Shown piece after piece: positions 1 through 6,140 of a stretch of DNA of 11,790 bases. The position numbers were made by a program, and so were the translations under genes. The stretch is from Veillonellaceae bacterium (lineage in GTDB: Bacteria > Bacillota_C > Negativicutes > Veillonellales > Veillonellaceae): assembly GCA_902834965.1 (NCBI GenBank), contig CADFKY010000026.1, forward strand, positions 1 to 11,790. Reading direction: 5' to 3'. The notes under the pieces are model-generated. The model ran no database searches. It had not been told where the DNA came from and was given only the letters and a program-made list of their open reading frames with translations. Positions within the stretch are counted from its first letter, which is position 1; each line of letters opens with the position of its first letter.

Positions 1-10
1 ATATCTCATG

Positions 11-50
11 AAAATACCCCCTTTACCGGTTGTCCAGTAAAGGGGGTACA
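11..50 (-). terminator. Intrinsic terminator after the PPOX gene
   Basis: Positions 15-26 and 37-48 form a perfect 12-bp inverted repeat (TACCCCCTTTAC against GTAAAGGGGGTA) around a 10-nt loop. Read on the minus strand the hairpin is followed by four T residues (14-11). It lies 26 nt downstream of the PPOX stop codon and would end the nuclease/PPOX transcript. The T run is short, but the stem is long and contains five consecutive G-C pairs. Confidence 0.8.
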
Positions 51-55
51 TATCA

Positions 56-85
56 ATAAGCGAAGGGCTTAACTATTATTTCTCT
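56..85. repeat. 30-bp direct repeat, left copy
   Basis: Bases 56-85 are identical over 30 nt to 1296-1325. On the minus strand this copy covers the last two sense codons (Glu-Lys) and stop of the PPOX gene plus the first 20 nt of its 3' untranslated region. It carries one arm of the terminator hairpin found at the other copy (the AAGCCCT arm), but the matching second arm is absent here, and a different terminator (11-50) follows instead. Confidence 0.9.
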
Positions 86-555
86 TGTACTTGTTTGCCA
101 CTCATATGTTCAATAGTAATTTCAAACATCTGTGTTGCTTTACCGTTCCGAGCAATTTGATCATCAGCTAATGCTTCATCAGGATAATATTTCATAGCAA
201 ATTCTTTTAATCGAGCTATAGATTCTGGGCCGGCCTCTAATAAACGGCATCTCCCAAATACTACTGCACTTTGTACATATGGGGCCCATGGTTCAGATTC
301 ATCAATACGCTCATCACCATATACTGTAAAACATACTTTATCCGAAGATTTTAATGCATCTACTTTATGACCAACTTTGGCTCCATGAAAATAAATTTTC
401 TGCGTTTCATTATCATAAAAATAATTAATAGGAATAGCATACGGGTATCCATTATCACCATTCATGGCCAAAATACCACGACGATTAGACGTTAATAGTG
501 CTTCCGTAGCAGCACGATCTATTTCATTTATCTTTTTACGAATTGGTTTAAACAT
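76..555 (-). CDS. Pyridoxamine 5'-phosphate oxidase family flavoprotein (NimA-like)
   Basis: This 159-residue protein resembles the flavin-binding split-barrel PPOX superfamily, closest in style to the NimA/5-nitroimidazole-resistance-like group. Seen in the sequence: an N-terminal GILAMNG segment (27-33) and YPYAIPINY (38-45) matching the first barrel strands, a FHGAKVGHK motif with His57 and His63 where NimA-like proteins have the flavin-contact histidine, KVCFTVYG (73-80), and VVFGRCRLLE (98-107). Members bind FMN, FAD or related cofactors and reduce small substrates in the cytosol; the substrate here cannot be read from sequence, and drug resistance should not be assumed. The ATG is preceded by AGGAG (563-567) at 7 nt. 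It starts 15 nt after the nuclease-like gene ends, so the two are probably co-transcribed. Its last codons fall in the 30-bp repeat shared with the gene at 1316. Confidence 0.85.
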   Translation of the reverse strand: MFKPIRKKINEIDRAATEALLTSNRRGILAMNGDNGYPYAIPINYFYDNETQKIYFHGAKVGHKVDALKSSDKVCFTVYGDERIDESEPWAPYVQSAVVFGRCRLLEAGPESIARLKEFAMKYYPDEALADDQIARNGKATQMFEITIEHMSGKQVQEK

Positions 556-570
556 AATATGTCTCCTATT

Positions 571-1209
571 TTATTTACTAATCGTATTTACAAGATACAT
601 AAAAGTGCCACTATTAGTATCATCAACTTTGGAGTATTCTTTCCAATGTATAGGATATATACCAGTTAATACTATCGGTGCTTCCATCCCACGCATTGTC
701 CCTTTCCCTGTATTATCGGACCAATTCATGCATCCCGTTTTAATAGAACCATCATCAATAGAGAATTCAGCGTATGTACAATTTGCTTTTATAGGCGGCT
801 TTAAATAAGACATCTCACTAGTTATCTTAATAGTATAACCTTCAATAAAGTTACTACTCTTATCTCTAAACTCCTCTATACGCATTATATCTTTTAAATA
901 GTTATAACAACCTTGATCCTTAGCACCTTGCTCCTTCAATACATATACTTCATCATTTATATTTTTAATACATTTTTTTGTCGTATATTTAAGCTCAATA
1001 GGAATCCATTTACCATCTAATATAACAAGAATATCAAGATGTAAATTAGGATTAAATTCAGGGACAAACTCTAGTCTTATATCACAATTTGGATATTCTT
1101 CTTTAATTATCCATGCTAGGCTAAATTGAAAGTCTGCTTCTGAATGAAATATTGGTCGCCACTTACTCAGCTGGTTCATTATTTCATCAATATCTAAGGT
1201 TAATCCCAT
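571..1209 (-). CDS. PD-(D/E)XK nuclease-like protein of unknown role
   Basis: This 212-residue soluble protein has the arrangement of a PD-(D/E)XK nuclease core. An N-terminal helix carries HSEADFQ (22-28), followed by RLEFVPEFNP (45-54), an acidic strand with Asp59 in HLDILVILDG (57-66), and then IELKY with Glu72 and Lys74, giving Asp-x12-Glu-x-Lys. A following DQGCYNYL (98-105) resembles the helix after the core in such enzymes. The C-terminal part (GMEAPIVLTGIYPIHW and a final FMYLVN) looks conserved and ordered, not like a tail. The HSEADFQ-type family is familiar as a widespread uncharacterised single-gene family; its DNA or RNA target is not known to me. The ATG at 1207-1209 is chosen over an in-frame TTG at 1227 because GAGGT lies 7 nt upstream of it. 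It heads a two-gene unit with the PPOX gene. Confidence 0.75.
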   Translation of the reverse strand: MGLTLDIDEIMNQLSKWRPIFHSEADFQFSLAWIIKEEYPNCDIRLEFVPEFNPNLHLDILVILDGKWIPIELKYTTKKCIKNINDEVYVLKEQGAKDQGCYNYLKDIMRIEEFRDKSSNFIEGYTIKITSEMSYLKPPIKANCTYAEFSIDDGSIKTGCMNWSDNTGKGTMRGMEAPIVLTGIYPIHWKEYSKVDDTNSGTFMYLVNTISK

Positions 1210-1216
1210 ACCATAT

Positions 1217-1221
1217 ACCTC
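1217..1221 (-). promoter_or_regulatory. Ribosome binding site fixing the nuclease-like gene start
   Basis: GAGGT on the minus strand stands 7 nt before the ATG at 1209. An upstream in-frame TTG (1227) would put this site inside the coding region and has no comparable site of its own. Confidence 0.7.
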
Positions 1222-1249
1222 ATTCAAAATGATTTAACTACTTATGTTA

Positions 1250-1278
1250 ATTATATTATATTTTTATATATGTTTGTA
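1250..1278 (-). promoter_or_regulatory. Possible promoter of the nuclease/PPOX unit
   Basis: Two overlapping TATAAT hexamers on the minus strand (1255-1260 and 1250-1255) lie 40-50 nt upstream of the nuclease-like ATG. A weak -35 candidate, TACAAA (1273-1278), is 17 nt upstream of the second. It sits just downstream of the terminator of the preceding gene, where a new promoter would be expected. The region is very AT-rich, so chance matches are easy. Confidence 0.4.
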
Positions 1279-1283
1279 TCGTG

Positions 1284-1310
1284 AAAGCCCTCCGCATAAG
1301 CGAAGGGCTT
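1284..1310 (-). terminator. Terminator of the three-gene accessory cluster
   Basis: On the minus strand AAGCCCT (1310-1304) pairs with AGGGCTT (1291-1285). The stem continues through a U-G wobble and CGC/GCG pairs to a 4-nt loop (UUAU), an 11-bp hairpin, but is followed only by UCACG, so the U tract is short. It begins 5 nt after the stop codon of the gene at 1316. Half of the hairpin lies in the 30-bp direct repeat. Confidence 0.65.
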
Positions 1311-1325
1311 AACTATTATTTCTCT
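1296..1325. repeat. 30-bp direct repeat, right copy
   Basis: This copy is identical to 56-85. On the minus strand it covers the last Glu-Lys codons, the stop and the start of the 3' region of the gene at 1316-1963, including the loop and first arm of that gene's terminator. Here the hairpin is complete because the second arm (1285-1295) follows directly. The two copies bracket a 1240-bp unit holding the nuclease-like and PPOX genes. Confidence 0.9.
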
Positions 1326-1963
1326 ATCTCGATTCCATTAAGATAGGCAAATTTAATCATAGGAGCTCCATAAAATTCACTCGTATCTAAGGAAATCTTT
1401 TCCTGAGGCAATTCTCTCAACTGATTATAAAAACCAATATATCTACTTCTTAACGTATCTTTTTGAATTATTTTATTAAAGTACTGTTGAGCTTTATCTT
1501 TCCCACCAAAATGATAAATATAATAAAGTAGATTATGATTGATTATGTCTCCATCTATGAGCTTATCAATATTATGTTCTGTATCTTCAAAATCATTAAA
1601 TAGAGGCATGATGTATTCCGCTAGCAGCTTGGTAATCTCATCTACAGTATACTGATAACTAGCGCCTGCTAATTGATACCAATACCACTCCTTTCGGTGT
1701 AGCAAACAGCCTAATTCACCGCCATAAACAAAACCGTTATGAATATCAGCTTTTGTCATAGATTTAGAGTAAATAGCAATATGTGGAACAAATTCTACGC
1801 TGCATACATAGTTATTTCTATTAGCCTGAAAGTATATCTCAAAAGTAAGATCTTTATTTTTAGATATTTTCTTTAATTTCTGACCTTTACTAACTACCTT
1901 AAAATCAGGAAATTTACTTGCAATTTCTTGCCAAGCTTTCTCACATAATTCTCTAGGTTTCAT
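1316..1963 (-). CDS. Hypothetical protein, DUF4304/immunity-like in style
   Basis: A 215-residue soluble protein that I do not firmly recognise. The N-terminal half has a helix (LCEKAWQEIASKF, 6-18) followed by alternating charged and beta-prone segments, including LTFEIYFQANRNN (39-51) and SVEFVPHIAIYSK (55-67). The middle contains an aromatic stretch, KEWYWYQL (91-98), and the C-terminal half is helical. The layout recalls DUF4304-type and other small accessory proteins found near polymorphic toxins, but this is only a resemblance. There is no signal peptide or membrane segment. The ATG at 1961-1963 is preferred, with GGGGG (1975-1979) 11 nt upstream; extension to a TTG at 2020 would overlap the preceding gene and lacks a good site. 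It is the last gene before the terminator at 1284-1310, and its 3' end lies in the direct repeat. Confidence 0.65.
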   Translation of the reverse strand: MKPRELCEKAWQEIASKFPDFKVVSKGQKLKKISKNKDLTFEIYFQANRNNYVCSVEFVPHIAIYSKSMTKADIHNGFVYGGELGCLLHRKEWYWYQLAGASYQYTVDEITKLLAEYIMPLFNDFEDTEHNIDKLIDGDIINHNLLYYIYHFGGKDKAQQYFNKIIQKDTLRSRYIGFYNQLRELPQEKISLDTSEFYGAPMIKFAYLNGIEIEK

Positions 1964-2000
1964 GATTATAAATTCCCCCACTTTAATACAGGTAATCAAT

Positions 2001-2441
2001 TTAAAGATTTCCTTCAACAACTATAACAGATGTATGTTGAAGTGCTTCCTTTATCCAAGCAATAAATGTGTTTAAAAACTCTTGCTCTTCTTTACTAAAA
2101 TTTATAAGATCAACTTCAATATTATGAATTATTTTAATCCAGTCGTCTTGCTTAATCCAATTATCAAAGCATACATCAAAGCTATCTCTTTCAGTATTAT
2201 CTGATGCATCTATAATAGGATACGCTTTAATAAAATAAGAAACTAAGATATCAAAATCTGGACTATAAATTCGTAATGGCTTTCTATAACAGTGCCAATT
2301 CTTCCAACTTGGTGAGGAATTAGAGGTATCAGTAACTTTTAGAGGATTAAAATCTAAGCGTATGTGCTCACCTAACGGTGCATTAAGCCTTAACTCCATA
2401 TACTCTTGTTTTTTATAATCCGTGAGATTCAGCCAAACCAT
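2001..2441 (-). CDS. Hypothetical protein, unrecognised, accessory cluster
   Basis: A 146-residue acidic, soluble protein with no family I can name. Visible features are an N-terminal MVWLNLTDY, a central Trp/Tyr-rich stretch (SWKNWHCYRKPLRIY, 45-59), an acidic segment with Cys (RDSFDVCFDNW, 85-95), and a C-terminal helical region ending in TSVIVVEGNL. It has no signal peptide or membrane segment. The ATG is preceded by GGAG at 8 nt. It ends 37 nt before the next gene's ATG, so it probably shares a transcript with both neighbours. Size, composition and setting would fit an immunity-type or other accessory protein, but nothing specific supports that role. Confidence 0.6.
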   Translation of the reverse strand: MVWLNLTDYKKQEYMELRLNAPLGEHIRLDFNPLKVTDTSNSSPSWKNWHCYRKPLRIYSPDFDILVSYFIKAYPIIDASDNTERDSFDVCFDNWIKQDDWIKIIHNIEVDLINFSKEEQEFLNTFIAWIKEALQHTSVIVVEGNL

Positions 2442-2499
2442 ATAGTTTACTCCATAAACTTATAAAAAAAGGTATTATTTTATCTGTAAAAAATAGGAT

Positions 2500-2919
2500 T
2501 TATTTTTTGACACGATATACCATGTCTCCTCTATTCCAAATATACATAATGACAGATACTGGAGATTTTTCATCGACCCAAAGCCAACCTGTATATGTAG
2601 TTGTATTGGCAAAATAGCCTTCCGTAATTATTTCAAAATCTGAGTCTACATACTCATTCATAAAATCACGTAAACAAATGGACTTTCCATTAAATCGACC
2701 TTCACCTAATGTTTTGTTAAATATTAGTACCTTACACAAGTCCACATCACAGTCTTTAAAAGATATTTCACCGGAAAATGTTCTTTCTTCACCATCTACC
2801 AATTGATACATTTCGTCGACTGTTAACGTCAATGTTTTATTATGAATTCTGATTCTACTTACTTTACTACCACAAAGACTAAAAAGGATGTTACTCTTTC
2901 TATCATGTATAAAATCCAT
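2500..2919 (-). CDS. Hypothetical protein, beta-rich, unrecognised
   Basis: A 139-residue protein with no recognised family. It is dominated by short beta-prone stretches: SKVSRIRIHNKTLTLTVDEM (18-37), TFSGEISFKDCDVDL (47-61), CKVLIFN (62-68), FEIITEGYF (93-101), and a C-terminal TGWLWVDEK and SVIMYIWNRG. This suggests a small beta sandwich or barrel. There is no signal peptide or membrane helix. The start is uncertain: the ATG at 2917-2919 has GTGAGG 6 nt upstream and is preferred, while an in-frame ATG at 2958 would add 13 residues but has no good ribosome site. The gene follows rlmD closely (54 nt from its stop, or 15 nt with the longer form), so it can be reached by read-through from the terC-rlmD operon. 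It is clearly more AT-rich than rlmD. Confidence 0.6.
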   Translation of the reverse strand: MDFIHDRKSNILFSLCGSKVSRIRIHNKTLTLTVDEMYQLVDGEERTFSGEISFKDCDVDLCKVLIFNKTLGEGRFNGKSICLRDFMNEYVDSDFEIITEGYFANTTTYTGWLWVDEKSPVSVIMYIWNRGDMVYRVKK

Positions 2920-2925
2920 AATATT

Positions 2926-2931
2926 CCTCAC
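2926..2931 (-). promoter_or_regulatory. Ribosome binding site favouring the 2919 start
   Basis: GTGAGG on the minus strand is 6 nt upstream of the ATG at 2919. The alternative ATG at 2958 has no purine-rich site at a normal distance. If the longer form is used, this element lies within codons. Confidence 0.55.
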
Positions 2932-2973
2932 GAGATTAAAGCTAAAACTATAATCCATGACCAGTGCTAATGC

Positions 2974-4464
2974 TCACTGCGTCGCTTCACTTCTAGTAAG
3001 CAAAGCTACCGCTTCGACATGTGCTGTCATAGGGAACATGTCTACGGGTTGTACTTCTTTGAGTTCATAGCCATAGTGCGTCAATATTTCAATGTCTCTT
3101 GCCATGGTTGCAGGGTTACAGGATACGTAGACAATACGTTTTGGTTCCATGCTAGCAGCAGAAGTTAGCACTTCTTCTTTACAGCCTGCACGGATTGGAT
3201 CAAATACAATGACGTCTGGTCGTACGCCAGCTTTGTAGAGTTTTGGCATTTCTACGGCCGCATCAGCAACGATGAATTCTGTATTATCATAGCCATTGCG
3301 TTGGGCGTTTTCACGAGCATTGATAATGGCCGGTTCTACGATTTCAATACCGATAACATGTTTTGCTTTATGAGCTAAGAATAGTGAAATGGTACCAGTA
3401 CCACAGTACGCATCGATAACAGTTTCATCGCCTTTTAAATCTGCATAAGCTAATGCTTGGTCATACAATACTGTAGTTTGTTCTGGATTAACTTGGAAGA
3501 AGGAATGTGGGGATAAAGTAAACTGTAAGTCCTTTATATGGTCTGTAATCGTTCCAGCCCCGTAGAGGATATGATTGTTAGGTCCTAATATAACATTAGT
3601 ACGCTTACTATTTACGTTATGAACAATAGTTTCTACTTGAGGGATACGTTCTGTTAATTTTTCTACCCACTTTTCTTGGTGTGGTAAATGGTCAGTAGCA
3701 GTTACAAGAATAATCATCCATCCAGATTGTCCAATACGACCGATTACATGGCGCAATATACCCTTTCCTGTATGTTCATCATAAGGTTCAATATCAAACT
3801 CTTTAGCGATTTGATAACATGCTTGAGCAATGATATTATTGCCTTCATCTTGTATAGGACAGTTTGTACCTTGCACGATATCGTGGGATCCCATCGCATA
3901 GAATCCCATTTGAATATCGCTTTTAGTACCACCTACAGGCATTTGCATCTTATTGCGATATGCCCACGGTTCTTTAGGTCCCAATGCTGGCTTAACGAGG
4001 TCTGGATTTTGATGACCGATACGTTCGATAACGTCCTTCACCTTTTGTGTTTTTAGTGAAAGCTGTCCTTCATAGGTTATGTGTTGCAGTTGGCAGCCTC
4101 CACAGAATCCATAAAGGTCACAATTAGGATCGATACGATTAGGAGCCATAGTAACAATATCTAAGAGTTTACCTGTAGCATACGTCTTTTTAACCATATT
4201 GATGGATACTTTTACAGTTTCCCCTGGCAAAGCAAAAGGAACAAAAACTGTAAAATCATCTACACGGCCTACCCCTTCACCACTGCTACCAATACCGTGA
4301 ATGGTTACTAAAACTTCATCACCTAATTTAACAGGTGCATTTAGTATAGCCTGTTGTTTTTTAGACAATACAGTAGTAAGTGATTGACCTTGATTCGCAC
4401 GATTACCACTTCTATGTTGTTGTTTAGATTTCTTCTTACGAGATGTACGATTTGTACCGTTCAT
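2974..4464 (-). CDS. rlmD: 23S rRNA (uracil-C5)-methyltransferase, RumA/RlmD family
   Basis: A 496-residue SAM-dependent enzyme that makes 5-methyluridine in 23S rRNA. A lysine/arginine-rich tail (1-27) precedes a TRAM RNA-binding domain (about 44-105). Cys115, Cys121, Cys124 and Cys202 match the [4Fe-4S] ligands of RumA. The methyltransferase domain has DAYCGTGTISL (351-361), FDPIRAGC (421-428), the catalytic nucleophile Cys449 in VSCNPAT, and Glu484 in HVEAVALL as the likely base. The family covers position 1939 (RlmD) and, in some Gram-positive relatives, both 747 and 1939 (RlmCD); sequence alone does not decide. The ATG at 4462-4464 overlaps the terC stop as TAATG; an in-frame TTG at 4485 is less likely. 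The overlap suggests coupled translation with the TerC gene. Confidence 0.92.
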   Translation of the reverse strand: MNGTNRTSRKKKSKQQHRSGNRANQGQSLTTVLSKKQQAILNAPVKLGDEVLVTIHGIGSSGEGVGRVDDFTVFVPFALPGETVKVSINMVKKTYATGKLLDIVTMAPNRIDPNCDLYGFCGGCQLQHITYEGQLSLKTQKVKDVIERIGHQNPDLVKPALGPKEPWAYRNKMQMPVGGTKSDIQMGFYAMGSHDIVQGTNCPIQDEGNNIIAQACYQIAKEFDIEPYDEHTGKGILRHVIGRIGQSGWMIILVTATDHLPHQEKWVEKLTERIPQVETIVHNVNSKRTNVILGPNNHILYGAGTITDHIKDLQFTLSPHSFFQVNPEQTTVLYDQALAYADLKGDETVIDAYCGTGTISLFLAHKAKHVIGIEIVEPAIINARENAQRNGYDNTEFIVADAAVEMPKLYKAGVRPDVIVFDPIRAGCKEEVLTSAASMEPKRIVYVSCNPATMARDIEILTHYGYELKEVQPVDMFPMTAHVEAVALLTRSEATQ

Positions 4465-5132
4465 TACGCGTCTCTTTTCTTCCAAATTTTAATCATACCA
4501 GTCACAATGAGTACGAAGAATACAGTACCAAATTTCACGAGTAATTCTTCACCTTGAATATATGGCATAAGAAGTGGATCTTCCACGATCATTTCACCAG
4601 CAACCCAACCGAGTAGCGCACCGCCGGCCCAAAGGATAGCAGGGAATTTATTGATGATACGAGCAAATAATGTGGAGCAGAATACGATAATTGGAACAGT
4701 AATTAACATACCTGCAATAACAAGCTCTAAGTGACCTTTAGCAGCACCTACTACACCGATTACATTATCGATACTCATCATGGCATCGGCTACAATAATC
4801 GTCCAAATGGCACCCATTAAGGAATTCTTAGCTTCGATATGGGCATCTTCATCTCCACCTTTTAATAGTTGGATTGCAATCCACACGAGTACTAGGCCAC
4901 CGCCTAAATGAATAAGAGGAATTAAGGTAAGAGCCTCTACTAAAAGAGTAGCAAATACAAGGCGCATGACAATGGCACCTACTGTACCCCAAATAACAGC
5001 TTTCTTTTGTAGTTCTGGAGCTAGCTTACCTGCTGCCATACCAATTACTACAGCATTATCGCCAGCTAATAAAATATCAATCAAAATAATCTTACCAATG
5101 GTTACCCACGTGGCAACTTCTAAAAATTCCAT
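4464..5132 (-). CDS. TerC family integral membrane protein (copy A)
   Basis: A 222-residue, very hydrophobic protein of the TerC/YjbE-type family, with about seven membrane segments. The two family hallmarks are clear: DILLAGDN (19-26) and DAMMSIDN (116-123), each with acidic and Asn residues inside membrane helices, suited to binding or moving divalent cations. TerC-family proteins have been linked to manganese export and metallation of secreted proteins in other Firmicutes; the substrate here is inferred. The ATG has GAGG 10 nt upstream. It has about 52% identity (113 of 219 aligned positions, counted by eye without gaps) to the neighbouring copy at 5279-5938. A promoter-like sequence lies upstream (5180-5208), and the stop codon overlaps the rlmD start, making a terC-rlmD operon. 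Confidence 0.9.
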   Translation of the reverse strand: MEFLEVATWVTIGKIILIDILLAGDNAVVIGMAAGKLAPELQKKAVIWGTVGAIVMRLVFATLLVEALTLIPLIHLGGGLVLVWIAIQLLKGGDEDAHIEAKNSLMGAIWTIIVADAMMSIDNVIGVVGAAKGHLELVIAGMLITVPIIVFCSTLFARIINKFPAILWAGGALLGWVAGEMIVEDPLLMPYIQGEELLVKFGTVFFVLIVTGMIKIWKKRDA

Positions 5133-5179
5133 TCTGTACGTACCTCAATTCAGTCTACTAATTCAATAACTATCCCTTA

Positions 5180-5208
5180 ACTATACCATAAATCTTCTAT
5201 TTTCTCAT
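5180..5208 (-). promoter_or_regulatory. Likely promoter of the terC-rlmD operon
   Basis: On the minus strand TATAGT (5180-5185) is preceded by a 17-nt spacer and ATGAGA (5203-5208), 5/6 and 4/6 matches to the sigma-70-type consensus. It lies between the terminator of the upstream terC copy and the start codon at 5132, where a separate promoter is expected. Confidence 0.55.
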
Positions 5209-5233
5209 CTATAAGAGGGCTAATAGTTTACAT

Positions 5234-5270
5234 AAAAAAAATCTCTCCTCCTATGACTAGGAGAAGAGAT
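5234..5270 (-). terminator. Intrinsic terminator between the two terC genes
   Basis: On the minus strand ATCTCT and the following bases (5270-5258) pair with 5253-5241 to give a 13-bp stem, with one G-U wobble and a GTCA loop. Seven T residues follow directly (5240-5234). It begins 8 nt past the stop codon of the terC gene at 5279 and should separate it from the terC-rlmD unit. Confidence 0.9.
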
Positions 5271-5278
5271 ATATTGTG

Positions 5279-5938
5279 TTATTTCTTAAGTTTTTTGGCT
5301 AACAAAGATGCACCTACTACGAGAATCACTGCAGCGATTTTAATATACAATGCATATGGTTCTACACTATGAGCAATCAATGTATCCTCTACTGCCATGC
5401 CAGCACCTACCCATCCAAGGATACCACCGCCAGCGTATAGGATAATTGGAAAACGTTCGATAACTTTCACAAACAAAGTACTACCATAAATGATAATTGG
5501 TACAGTAATCAACATACCAATAGCTACCATTGTCATATGGCCGCCTGCAGCACCAACTACACCGATAACATTATCGATGCCCATGATACCATCTGCAATA
5601 ACAATAGTTGTAATAGCAGCACGCAAGTTATCCTTAGCTTCGATATTATGCTCGCTTTCATCATCGGCAACGAGTTTATAACCGATCCATAACAGAAGGA
5701 TACCACCTACTAGACGAAGAGCAGGAATATTGTTCAACGCCTCTACAAATAGGAATGCCATAACAAGGCGTAAAATAATGGCCCCCGCTGTGCCCCAGAA
5801 AATTGCTTTCTTTTGCAAATGAGCCGGTAAATTACGAGCCGCCATACCAATTACAATGGCATTGTCGCCAGCGAGTAAGATATCGATAATGATGATCTGA
5901 AGCATCGCCAATAAACCTTGAATAGATAAGATGTCCAA
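5279..5938 (-). CDS. TerC family integral membrane protein (copy B)
   Basis: A 219-residue paralog of the neighbouring TerC protein, with the same topology and hallmark motifs at identical residue numbers: DILLAGDN (19-26) and DGIMGIDN (116-123). IDNVIGVVGA (121-130) and GMLITVPII (141-149) are identical in both copies; the differences concentrate in a loop at 91-98 and the last 30 residues. This suggests the same transport core with altered specificity or regulation, by inference. The start is a TTG at 5936-5938, backed by AGGAGG 5 nt upstream and by the N-terminal length, which matches the paralog exactly. It is a single-gene transcript, with a good promoter candidate at 5973-6002 and a strong terminator at 5234-5270. 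No manganese riboswitch is visible, although such elements precede terC-type genes in some bacteria. Confidence 0.9.
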   Translation of the reverse strand: MDILSIQGLLAMLQIIIIDILLAGDNAIVIGMAARNLPAHLQKKAIFWGTAGAIILRLVMAFLFVEALNNIPALRLVGGILLLWIGYKLVADDESEHNIEAKDNLRAAITTIVIADGIMGIDNVIGVVGAAGGHMTMVAIGMLITVPIIIYGSTLFVKVIERFPIILYAGGGILGWVGAGMAVEDTLIAHSVEPYALYIKIAAVILVVGASLLAKKLKK

Positions 5939-5943
5939 TGTAT

Positions 5944-5949
5944 CCTCCT
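5944..5949 (-). promoter_or_regulatory. Strong ribosome binding site before a TTG start
   Basis: AGGAGG on the minus strand lies 5 nt before the TTG at 5938. It supports the non-ATG start; the next in-frame Met (residue 12) would cut into the first membrane helix. Confidence 0.75.
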
Positions 5950-5972
5950 TAGAATATAACTATAGTATATAT

Positions 5973-6002
5973 ATTATAATCGATATAGTTCAGTGGTGTA
6001 AA
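5973..6002 (-). promoter_or_regulatory. Likely promoter of terC copy B
   Basis: On the minus strand a perfect TATAAT (5973-5978) is preceded by an 18-nt spacer and TTTACA (5997-6002), a 5/6 match to TTGACA. The predicted start of transcription would leave a leader of only about 25-30 nt, too short for a riboswitch. Confidence 0.65.
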
Positions 6003-6079
6003 ATTCAATTTACAAAATATATATTCATTTTTAGCATACTCCATTTATCGTAATTAGAGAAATATAACTCTACAACTAG

Positions 6080-6103
6080 AGGTTTTATAATACATTAAAA
6101 CCT
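6080..6103. repeat. Inverted repeat in the divergent spacer
   Basis: AGGTTTTA (6080-6087) and TAAAACCT (6096-6103) are perfect 8-nt arms around an 8-nt centre. It lies in the middle of the 278-nt spacer (5939-6216) between the divergent terC and MATE genes, about 80 nt from either promoter candidate. No T tract follows on either strand, so it is more likely a protein-binding site or chance than a terminator. The rest of this spacer is AT-rich and shows no gene. Confidence 0.4.
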
Positions 6104-6140
6104 TAGTCATAATATGCGAAATAATATACATTTAATTCCC

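Noticed and set aside
464..808. A 114-codon plus-strand open frame
   Set aside because: It runs antisense across the PPOX and nuclease-like genes, has no ribosome site, and resembles no protein; it is a shadow frame.
56..1325. A transposon or insertion sequence bounded by the 30-bp repeats
   Set aside because: The repeats are direct, there are no terminal inverted repeats and there is no transposase or integrase; recombination between gene ends explains the pattern better.
1964..2020. N-terminal extension of the gene at 1316 to a TTG at 2020
   Set aside because: It would overlap the previous gene and lacks a ribosome site; the ATG at 1963 is the simpler start.
2464..2500. A terminator between the genes at 2500 and 2001 (T7 run on the minus strand at 2470-2464)
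   Set aside because: The only stem upstream of the T run is six A-T pairs and is separated from it; this is too weak to call.
3688..4056. A 122-codon plus-strand open frame inside rlmD
   Set aside because: It is antisense to well-conserved RlmD codons and has low-complexity, unprotein-like content.
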